Below, piece by piece: positions 50,696 to 56,888 of a DNA stretch of 56,888 bases. Positions within the stretch are counted from its first letter, which is position 1; each line of letters opens with the position of its first letter. The position numbers and the translations under genes were made by a program. Below the pieces are notes generated by a model. It ran no database searches and was not told where the DNA came from. It worked only from the letters and a program-made list of their open reading frames with translations. Origin of the DNA: Mesorhizobium sp. dw_380 (GTDB taxonomy: Bacteria > Pseudomonadota > Alphaproteobacteria > Rhizobiales > Rhizobiaceae); assembly GCF_018588885.1 (NCBI RefSeq), contig NZ_JAFFIW010000037.1, positions 1-56,888 of the forward strand, given 5' to 3'.

Positions 50696-52806
50696 GCTGT
50701 GGCCGAAGCTTGCCGCGCCCGCCAGCAATGCCAGCCGATCCATATCAGCGACAGCGCCCAGCCGGTTTCGTCTGTCAGCGGCACCGCCGCGACCAGCAGC
50801 ACGCCGGCGGCGAAGGCGACAAGCCGTTCCCACCACGCCATGCGCCTGACAAGGAAGCCGACCGCGGCCGCGCCCCACAGCACGATGCCCATGCAGGCCT
50901 TGACGACGATATAGGCGACCTCGACGGGGTAGCCGAACTGGGCCGCGATCGGGCCCGCGTCCTGCAGCATCAGCGCCGGCGTGTAGACCGCCATGAACGG
51001 CACCACGAAGCCTGCGATAGCGAGCTTGGTCGCCTGGATGCCGATCTTGAGGCCGCTCTCCTTGGCCATCGGCGCCGCCGCGAAGGCGGCCAGCGCCACC
51101 GGCGGCGTAAGATCGGCCATGATGCCGAAATAGAAGACGAACATGTGGCTGACCACCAGCGGCACGCCGAGCGACAGCAGCGCCGGGCCGGCCAGCGACG
51201 AGGTGATGATGTAGTTGGGAATGGTCGGGATGCCCATGCCGAGCACCAGGCAGGTCAGCATGGTCAGCACCAGCGACAGGAACAGATTGTCCTCGCCGAT
51301 CGAAATGATCCAGCCGATGAAGGTCGAGGCGATGCCGGTCAAGGTCAGCGTGCCGATGACGATGCCGACGATGGCGCAGGCGATGCCGACCGGCAGCGCG
51401 TTCTTGGCGCCCTCGGCCAGCGAGTCGACGCAGATCTGGAGCGTCTCGCGCCCGCCCCTGAATGTGGCGCAGGCGATGACGAGCGCGGCGATGACGAGGC
51501 CGAGGATGTTGACGCCGAACTTCATGAAAGAGGCTGCGGCAAGCCCGAGCGCCAGCCAGAAGACGACGCGGAAGGCGAGCGGCCCGATCGCCGCCGCCAG
51601 CGGCGTGCCGAGGATGAGCACGATGGTCAGCGCCAGTCCCATCGTCCCGGCAAACACCGGCGTGTAGCCGGCGAACAACAGGTAGATCAGGGCCGCGAGC
51701 GGCAGCACCAGCGGCCAGTGTTGGCGCACCGCGTCCCAGGGGTTGGGGAGGTCCGCCTTGGCCATGCCGCGCAAGCCCGCTTTGCCAGCCTCCAGATGCA
51801 CCTGCCAGAAGCAGGCGCCGAAATACAGCAGCGCCGGGATGATCGCCGCCTTGACCACGTCGGCGTAGGGAATGTTCAGCGTCTCGGCCATGATGAAGGC
51901 GACCGCGCCCATCACCGGCGGCATGATCTGGCCGCCCATCGAGGACGTCGCCTCGACGGCGCCGGCAAAGGCCGAGCGGAAGCCGAAGCGCTTCATCAGC
52001 GGAATGGTGAACTGGCCGCTCGCCACCACATTGGCGACGCCGGAACCGGAGATGGTGCCCATCAGCGCCGAAGACAAAACGCAGACCTGCGCCGGGCCGC
52101 CGCGCCAGGACCCGACGAGACCGAGCGCGAAATCGTTGAACAGCGCGATCATGCCGGCGCGTTCGAGGAAGGCGGCGAAGACCACGAAGATGAAGATATA
52201 GGCGGCCGAGACGTAGATCGGCGTGCCGTATATGCCTTCGGTGCCATAGGCGAAAGTGTCGACGAGCTGGGCGAAATCATAGCCGCGATGGATGAAGGGC
52301 GCCGGCAGATGATTGCCGACGAAACAGTAGGCGAGGAAGATGAAGGCGATGACCGCGAGCGGCAGCCCCATCAGCCGCCTGGCCGCCTCGAAGACCAGCA
52401 CCACCAGCACCGCGCCGACGATCAGGTCCGGCGTGGTGAGGAAGCCGGAGCGCCGGATGAGATCGGTATAGAACACCCAATTGTAGACGCCGGTGCCAAA
52501 GCCGAGCACGCCGAGCGCCCAGAACACGGCCTTGGCCGGCAGGCTTTTGGCGCGCAGATTGGCGATCAGGCCAAAGCCGAGCAGCAGCAGGAAGCCGACA
52601 TGCATGGCCCGCACCACCTGGCTCGGGATGCTGCCATAGGCGGCGATATAGATCTGGAAGGCGGAAAAGGCGACGGCGATCAGGAAGGCGACCTTGCCGG
52701 CGGTGCCGTCGCCGAAACCCGGCGGCAGGCCTTCGACCTGCTCTTCGGGTACAGGAAGATGGAGGGTGGAGGATTCGGTTGTCGTTCCAGACGTTGCTCC
52801 GCTCAT
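50692..52806 (-). CDS. Fused TRAP transporter permease (TAXI type, DctQM-like)
   Basis: The 704-residue polytopic permease combines a DctQ-like N-terminal part (residues about 40-160) with a DctM-like part. The latter is marked by GTISGSGVANVVASGQFTIP near 260 and MGIPTIPNYII near 550. With the TAXI binding protein encoded upstream it forms a secondary transporter driven by a sodium or proton gradient. The substrate is unknown; glutamate and other carboxylates are known for relatives. GGAG precedes the ATG at 52806. A composite repeat separates it from the TAXI gene. Confidence 0.92.
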   Translation of the reverse strand: MSGATSGTTTESSTLHLPVPEEQVEGLPPGFGDGTAGKVAFLIAVAFSAFQIYIAAYGSIPSQVVRAMHVGFLLLLGFGLIANLRAKSLPAKAVFWALGVLGFGTGVYNWVFYTDLIRRSGFLTTPDLIVGAVLVVLVFEAARRLMGLPLAVIAFIFLAYCFVGNHLPAPFIHRGYDFAQLVDTFAYGTEGIYGTPIYVSAAYIFIFVVFAAFLERAGMIALFNDFALGLVGSWRGGPAQVCVLSSALMGTISGSGVANVVASGQFTIPLMKRFGFRSAFAGAVEATSSMGGQIMPPVMGAVAFIMAETLNIPYADVVKAAIIPALLYFGACFWQVHLEAGKAGLRGMAKADLPNPWDAVRQHWPLVLPLAALIYLLFAGYTPVFAGTMGLALTIVLILGTPLAAAIGPLAFRVVFWLALGLAAASFMKFGVNILGLVIAALVIACATFRGGRETLQICVDSLAEGAKNALPVGIACAIVGIVIGTLTLTGIASTFIGWIISIGEDNLFLSLVLTMLTCLVLGMGIPTIPNYIITSSLAGPALLSLGVPLVVSHMFVFYFGIMADLTPPVALAAFAAAPMAKESGLKIGIQATKLAIAGFVVPFMAVYTPALMLQDAGPIAAQFGYPVEVAYIVVKACMGIVLWGAAAVGFLVRRMAWWERLVAFAAGVLLVAAVPLTDETGWALSLIWIGWHCWRARQASATA

Positions 52807-52841
52807 CCGACGCACTCCAGGACGACCGAACTATGGCGCGA

Positions 52842-53003
52842 GGCGCCCCCCTCTGCCCTGCCGGGCATCTCCCCCTCAAGTGGGGAGATTGGCAGCGGCG
52901 ATGCCGGCGCTCGTCCTGCAACGACGGCGATTGGCGAAGTACATAGCGACGTCCAATCTCCCCCCTTGAGGGGGAGATGTCCGGCAGGACAGAGGGGGGC
53001 GCC
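52842..53003. repeat. Composite CTCCCC repeat between the TAXI and TRAP genes
   Basis: GCGCCCCCCTCTGCCC...CTCCCCCTCAAGTGGGGAG and its inverted mate CTCCCCCCTTGAGGGGGAG...AGAGGGGGGCGC face each other. This is the third copy of the 6474 family. It lies inside an operon of the TAXI protein and its permease, where it might tune relative expression. Confidence 0.75.
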
Positions 53004-53034
53004 TGGCGAAGACATGTCCGATTGCCACCCTGCC

Positions 53035-53994
53035 CTACTTCAGCAGCCCCTTCTCCTTGTAATACCGCTCGGCGCCCGGATGCAGCGGCACCGGCATGCC
53101 GTCGAGCGCCTTGGCCGGGTCGATGCCCTTGGCGGCGGCGTGCGCGGCGGCCAGCTGGTCGAGATGGTCGAACATCTGCTTGGTCATCTGGTAGGCGGTC
53201 TCGTCGGAGACGCCGGCGCGGGTGATGAGGAAATTGCCGACGGCGGCGGTGGCGACGTCCTCGCTCTGGCCTTCATAGGTGCCCTTGGGAATGACCACCG
53301 ACAGATAGGGCGGGCCGATCTTGGCGACATCCTCGGCCGGCACGGCAACGACATTGATCGGCACCGAGGCGGCAAGGTCACGGATCGAGGCGACGCCGAG
53401 GCCGGCCGACTGCAGCGTGGCGTCGAGCTGGCGGTTCTTGATCAGTTCGACGGATTCGGCGAAGGGCAAATATTCGACCCGGCCGAGATCCTCGTATTTC
53501 AGCCCGGCGGCGGCGAAGATGGCGCGCGCGTTGAGCTCGGTGCCGGAGGCCGGCGCGCCGACCGACAGGCTCTTGCCCTTGAGATCGGCGAGCGTCTTGA
53601 TGCCGGATTCCTGGCTGGCAACGATCTGGATGTAGTTGGGATAGATGGCGGCGATGCCGCGCAGTTTGTCGAGCTTGCCGGGGAAGCCGGCCTCGGCATT
53701 GCCCTCGGCGGCGAGCTTGACGGAATCGCCGAGAGCGAAGGCGATCTCGCCCTTGCCCTGCTGCAGCAGGTTGAGGTTCTCGACCGAGGCCTTCGTCGCC
53801 TGCACCTGGGTGCGGGCGCCGGCGATGCCCTTGCCGTAGATTTCCGACAGCGCCACGCCGAGCGGATAGTAGACGCCCGAAGTGCCGCCGGTCAGCACAT
53901 TGATGAATTCCTGCGCCTTGGCCGAGGCAATGCCGACACTAAGCGACAGCGCCATCGCGCCGGCCGTAACCAACTTCGTCCTGAAATGGAGCAT
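53035..53994 (-). CDS. TAXI-family TRAP substrate-binding protein
   Basis: The 319-residue product has a signal peptide (residues 1-27, ending SAKAQ). The mature protein begins FINVLTGGTSGVYYPLGVAL, the TAXI signature, with PNYIQIVASQESGI near 120 and SVGAPASGTE near 148. It captures the substrate in the periplasm for the fused permease. GAGGAAAACCAG lies before the ATG at 53994. It is the first gene of the operon. Confidence 0.92.
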   Translation of the reverse strand: MLHFRTKLVTAGAMALSLSVGIASAKAQEFINVLTGGTSGVYYPLGVALSEIYGKGIAGARTQVQATKASVENLNLLQQGKGEIAFALGDSVKLAAEGNAEAGFPGKLDKLRGIAAIYPNYIQIVASQESGIKTLADLKGKSLSVGAPASGTELNARAIFAAAGLKYEDLGRVEYLPFAESVELIKNRQLDATLQSAGLGVASIRDLAASVPINVVAVPAEDVAKIGPPYLSVVIPKGTYEGQSEDVATAAVGNFLITRAGVSDETAYQMTKQMFDHLDQLAAAHAAAKGIDPAKALDGMPVPLHPGAERYYKEKGLLK

Positions 53995-54178
53995 CTGGTT
54001 TTCCTCCCTGAAATATTGCTCGCCCCACCCACCTCCTCGATGCGAACCGGCCGAGTTTAGACAGAGAGCCGCAAATGCCAACCCGCAATTGCAGCCATTA
54101 GACGAACGATAGAGTGGACGCGTGACATCTTCCGGCTTGCGCAAGACGCGACCACGGCCGAAAGATTTTTTCGCAGCC

Positions 54179-54207
54179 TGTCGAAATCGGCCGCCGCCGC
54201 GCGACAT
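54179..54207 (+). promoter_or_regulatory. Possible ECF42-type promoter
   Basis: TGTCGA at 54179-54184 and CGACAT at 54202-54207 are spaced by 17 bp, and the spacing suits an ECF sigma factor. From what I recall of the family, ECF42 sigma factors use a TGTCGA -35. It lies about 50-78 bp before the DGPF gene start, which the sigma factor gene follows. The match to the -10 is weaker. Confidence 0.4.
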
Positions 54208-54256
54208 ACGTCTGGCCCCGCAAGGACGCGGCCTTGGAAACCACGGGAGAAAACCC

Positions 54257-54625
54257 ATGCGATACATGCTTTTGATCAACAACGACGAAGCCGCCGTGGC
54301 GAATACGCCGCGCGAGCAAACCGAGCAGATCCTCGCGGCTTACGGCGCCTATACCGAAGCCTTGAAGAAATCCGGCGCGTGGCTGGCCGGCGATCGGCTG
54401 CGCCCGACCCAGGCAACCACCTCGGTGCGGATCGCCGATGGCAAGACCAACGTCATCGACGGCCCCTATGCCGACACCAAGGAGCAGCTTGCCGGCTTCT
54501 ACATGATCGAGGCGGCCGACATCGACACCGCCATCGATTGGGCCGCACGCTGTCCGGCGGCCAGCACCGGCACCGTCGAGGTACGGCCGATCTGGGAAAT
54601 GGCCGACTACGTGCCTGGGAATTGA
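54257..54625 (+). CDS. YciI-like DGPF-domain protein
   Basis: The 122-residue protein starts MRYMLLINNDEAAV and contains DGPYADTKEQLAGFYMIE near residue 75, the DGPF/YCII motif, with a final EVRPIWEM. It is a small dimeric alpha+beta protein whose activity is not known. GGGAGAAAACCC precedes the ATG at 54257. It ends 7 bp before the ECF42 sigma factor gene and is the typical partner of that sigma group. Confidence 0.85.
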   Translation: MRYMLLINNDEAAVANTPREQTEQILAAYGAYTEALKKSGAWLAGDRLRPTQATTSVRIADGKTNVIDGPYADTKEQLAGFYMIEAADIDTAIDWAARCPAASTGTVEVRPIWEMADYVPGN

Positions 54626-54632
54626 CCACCTA

Positions 54633-55877
54633 ATGGACAGTCGTTCGGAGATCGCCCGGGCGGCCGCCGAAGCCGCCGCCCGGCAGAGCTATGGCAAGCT
54701 TGTCGCCTATCTGTCGGCGCGCACGCGCGACGTGGCGGCCGCCGAGGATGCGCTGGCCGACGCCTTTGCCGCGGCGCTCGAACGCTGGCCGAAGTCAGGC
54801 GTGCCGGAAAAGCCGGAAGCCTGGCTGCTGGCCGTGGCGCGGCGGCGGCGCGTCGATGCAGTGCGGCGGCTGCTCACCAGCGAAGCCGGCCGCGAGCATC
54901 TCCAGCTGATCGCCGATGAGATGGAGGCGAGCATGACCGACGAAGATCTGCCCGACGAACGGCTGCGGCTGATGTTCGCTTGCGCGCATCCGGCGATCGA
55001 ACCAAGCGTGCGGGCACCGCTGATCCTGCAGACCATCCTCGGCTTCGATGCCGCGACGATCGCTTCCGCCTTCCTGGTGTCCCCGGCAACGATGGGCCAG
55101 CGCCTGGTGCGCGCCAAGGCGCGCATCCGCGAAACCGGCATCCCGTTCCGTGTGCCGGAGCGAACCGAACTCGGCGAGCGGCTGGGCGCCGTGCTGGAGG
55201 CGATCTACGCCGCCTTCGCCGAAGGCTGGTCCGATCCGGCGGGGACCGAGACGCGGCGCCGGAACCTCGCCACCGAAGGCATCTGGCTTGGCCGCCTGCT
55301 GGCCACGCTGATGCCGGACGAGCCGGAAGCGCTCGGCCTGCTTTCCCTGATGCTGTTCGCCGAAGCGCGCCGGGCCGCACGGCGCGATGCGGCCGGGGAC
55401 TATGTGCCGCTCGCCGAGCAGGATTGCGCATTGTGGGATCATCCATTGGTCGACGAAGCGGAATCCCTGCTCCGCACCGCCGCCGCCACGGGCGTCATCG
55501 GCCGTTACCAGCTTGAGGCCGCGGTCCAGTCGGCGCATGCGGCACGACGGTTGACGGGCCGCACCGACTGGGTGGCGATCCGCGAACTCTACGACGCGCT
55601 GCTTTCGATCGCCGGATCACCGGTGGTGGCGATCAACCGCGCGGTGGCGCTTGCCGAGGCCGAGGGCGCCGTGGCGGGGCTGGCCGCGCTTTACGTGCTG
55701 GGCGATGACAAACGGCTCAACGAGTATCAGCCGTACTGGGCGGCGCGGGCCGGCCTGCTGGCCAGGCTTGGCCAGGTGCCGCAGGCAAGCGACGCCTATG
55801 ATCGTGCGATCGGCCTCGAACGCGATCCGGCGGTGCGCCGGTTCCTGCAGGGCAAAAAGGCTGCGCTGAGACATTAG
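54633..55877 (+). CDS. ECF42-type RNA polymerase sigma factor
   Basis: The 414-residue protein has sigma-2 (residues about 15-85, with DVAAAEDALADAFAAALERWP) and sigma-4 (about 115-165, LGFDAATIASAFLVSPATMGQRLVRAK in part). A C-terminal extension of about 240 residues, the DUF6596/TPR-like part (PLAEQDCALWDHPLV near 255), is the hallmark of ECF42. No anti-sigma factor is adjacent; activity may be set by the C-terminal domain. It likely activates the DGPF gene directly upstream. Confidence 0.88.
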   Translation: MDSRSEIARAAAEAAARQSYGKLVAYLSARTRDVAAAEDALADAFAAALERWPKSGVPEKPEAWLLAVARRRRVDAVRRLLTSEAGREHLQLIADEMEASMTDEDLPDERLRLMFACAHPAIEPSVRAPLILQTILGFDAATIASAFLVSPATMGQRLVRAKARIRETGIPFRVPERTELGERLGAVLEAIYAAFAEGWSDPAGTETRRRNLATEGIWLGRLLATLMPDEPEALGLLSLMLFAEARRAARRDAAGDYVPLAEQDCALWDHPLVDEAESLLRTAAATGVIGRYQLEAAVQSAHAARRLTGRTDWVAIRELYDALLSIAGSPVVAINRAVALAEAEGAVAGLAALYVLGDDKRLNEYQPYWAARAGLLARLGQVPQASDAYDRAIGLERDPAVRRFLQGKKAALRH

Positions 55878-55914
55878 ACAAGGACGCGCGGCGCGCAGCC
55901 CTAAGCGCTAGTGT

Positions 55915-56541
55915 TCAGCCCGGCCACATCTCGTGCGATGTGTTGAGTGTCTTCAGCAGCTGATGCTCACGCAGCCTGGCCCACAGGCGTTCGATATCAG
56001 GCCAGGCTGCCCGCGCCCTGTCGATGTCGGGATGCCAGGCAATGAGCATGACGAGATAGATGTCGGCCAGCGACAGCCCGTCGCCGACCAGCCAGTCACG
56101 GCCCTTCAGGGCGGCATCGAGAACGGCGAAGCCGCGGTCCATCTCGGCGATGGCGGCCTGCATGACGGCTTTGGTGCCGTCGGCGTCGATCGTGTAGCGA
56201 TGGGCGTAGTACAGCCGCAGGATCGCCGGGTAGAGCACAGACGACATGAAGGCCATCCAGCGCAGGAAATCGGCGCGCGCCGGCGCGTCGACCGCCGGCG
56301 CCAGGCCGGCGCCGGGGTGGCGCTCGGCGAGCAGGATGCAGATCGCCGCCGATTCGGTCATCGAGCGGCCGTCCGGCAAGGTCAGCACCGGCACCTGGTT
56401 CAGCGGGCTGACGGCGAGGAAGACCGGATCGGGCCGATCGGACCTCGGCACGTCGATCTGCTCGAACGGCACGTTCGCCAAGGCGAGCGCGGCTTCGACG
56501 ACGAAGCCGCCGCTGCCGGGACGGGTGTAGAGCTTGTACAT
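55915..56541 (-). CDS. Glutathione S-transferase family protein
   Basis: The 208-residue protein has a thioredoxin-like N-domain (MYKLYTRPGSGGFVVEAALAL) with NQVPVLTLPDG near 48 and SMTESAAICILLAE near 60, the glutathione-binding segment. A helical C-domain with WLVGDGLSLADIYLVMLIAW near 150 follows. It conjugates or reduces an unidentified electrophile. It converges on the ECF42 gene. Confidence 0.88.
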   Translation of the reverse strand: MYKLYTRPGSGGFVVEAALALANVPFEQIDVPRSDRPDPVFLAVSPLNQVPVLTLPDGRSMTESAAICILLAERHPGAGLAPAVDAPARADFLRWMAFMSSVLYPAILRLYYAHRYTIDADGTKAVMQAAIAEMDRGFAVLDAALKGRDWLVGDGLSLADIYLVMLIAWHPDIDRARAAWPDIERLWARLREHQLLKTLNTSHEMWPG

Positions 56542-56670
56542 GAAATTCTCCCCGGGGCCGCAGGAATCGGCCGTCGGCGATATGAACTGGAAGCAGGGTG
56601 CGGCTCAAGCCAGGGGGCAGGCGCCACGGAAGGATTTTTCAGCGGGCCAGATTGCAGCGTTGGCGGGCCA

Positions 56671-56830
56671 GCGCCCCCCTCTGTCCTGCCGGACATCTCC
56701 CCCTCAAGTGGGGAGATTGGCAGCTTCTGCGCCCCGCTTACTTTGGAGCGCAAGTAGTTGGCGAAAGCAGTCGGGCGCGTAATCTCCCCCCTTGAGGGGG
56801 AGATGTCGCCGAAGGCGACAGAGGGGGTCG
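56671..56830. repeat. Composite CTCCCC repeat at the window end
   Basis: GCGCCCCCCTCTGTCCTGCC...CTCCCCCTCAAGTGGGGAG and the inverted CTCCCCCCTTGAGGGGGAG...GCGACAGAGGGGGTCG form the fourth copy of the family at 6474-6626. The surrounding 56542-56888 region shows no gene; the last 58 bases may be the start of another repeat unit. Confidence 0.7.
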
Positions 56831-56888
56831 CCTCACGTAGAGCGCCAACTTTCATCTGCCGCAAGGAGGTCGCATCCGGTCGATCCGA

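Noticed and set aside
50710..54060. Plus-strand open frame of 1116 codons over the TRAP and TAXI genes
   Set aside because: It is antisense to well-supported transporter genes and rich in Arg/Asp/Gln low complexity, the usual shadow of high-GC membrane-protein genes.
1..56888. Possible CRISPR array from the many short repeats
   Set aside because: The repeats are dispersed palindromes in intergenic gaps and are not regularly spaced direct repeats with unique spacers.

Overview
The window is high-GC chromosomal DNA from an alphaproteobacterium of the Rhizobiales, most probably Mesorhizobium or a close relative. The protein content is rhizobial in character: Ku/LigD end joining, a membrane-bound ferritin MbfA behind an Irr-type iron control element, a PhoX phosphatase behind a Pho box, TAXI-TRAP transport and a CIO-type cytochrome bd. 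At least four families of short palindromic intergenic repeats of the kind that litter Mesorhizobium genomes are also present. No rRNA, tRNA, CRISPR array, complete insertion sequence or phage module was seen. The assignment is inference from content, not from a marker gene.

Layout. 1-5.3 kb: repeat-filled spacer, a small membrane protein, an isolated lower-GC gene joining a DUF262/ParB-like domain to an HNH nuclease domain, and lepA. 5.4-10.2 kb: mostly exported proteins (TadG-like, DUF1223, an MKPAADA-heptad protein, MsrA, an unknown secreted protein), then a small DUF1127-like protein and a DUF4242 protein. 10.4-13 kb: a large LuxR-type ATPase regulator. 13-15.7 kb: cydAB, with a composite repeat lodged between the two genes. 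16-20.7 kb: a YadG/YadH-like ABC exporter, a DUF2156 acyltransferase-like protein and a flavin monooxygenase. 20.8-26.6 kb: phoX with a Pho box, two tandem glycine-rich exported paralogs sharing upstream palindromes and 3' hairpins, and a NarL/FixJ-type two-component system. 26.8-30.3 kb: a small drug/metabolite-type membrane protein, a PAP2 phosphatase, and an HTH/SulP pair. 30.3-35.2 kb: an alkyladenine glycosylase, an NTF2-like protein, a LysR/SDR divergent pair, and an SMP-30-like protein divergent from an HTH regulator over a clear operator. 35.2-37.4 kb: a C92-type papain-like protein, CHAD and CYTH.

37.5-41.2 kb: a CecR-like TetR regulator and a HlyD/ABC exporter operon behind a 24-bp perfect palindrome. 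41.5-46 kb: a threonine/serine dehydratase, a small conserved protein, mbfA, and an ArsR regulator divergent from ABM and NIPSNAP genes. 46-49.5 kb: ku-ligD. 49.5-50.3 kb: a nearly gene-free stretch with a DCC (DUF393) remnant. 50.3-54 kb: a TAXI-TRAP operon with DUF1850. 54.2-56.5 kb: a DGPF/YciI protein with an ECF42 sigma factor, then a glutathione S-transferase. The window ends in repeats.

Several modules pair a regulator with its probable targets and visible sites: TetR with its exporter, ArsR with ABM/NIPSNAP, HTH with SMP-30, ECF42 with DGPF, LAL with DUF4242, Irr box with mbfA, Pho box with phoX. The least explained locus is the pair of glycine-rich proteins at 22.9-24.5 kb. Both copies keep a GGAC-N4-GTCC palindrome about 135 bp before the start codon and two stem-loops at the 3' end, beside a two-component system that could bind the palindromes.
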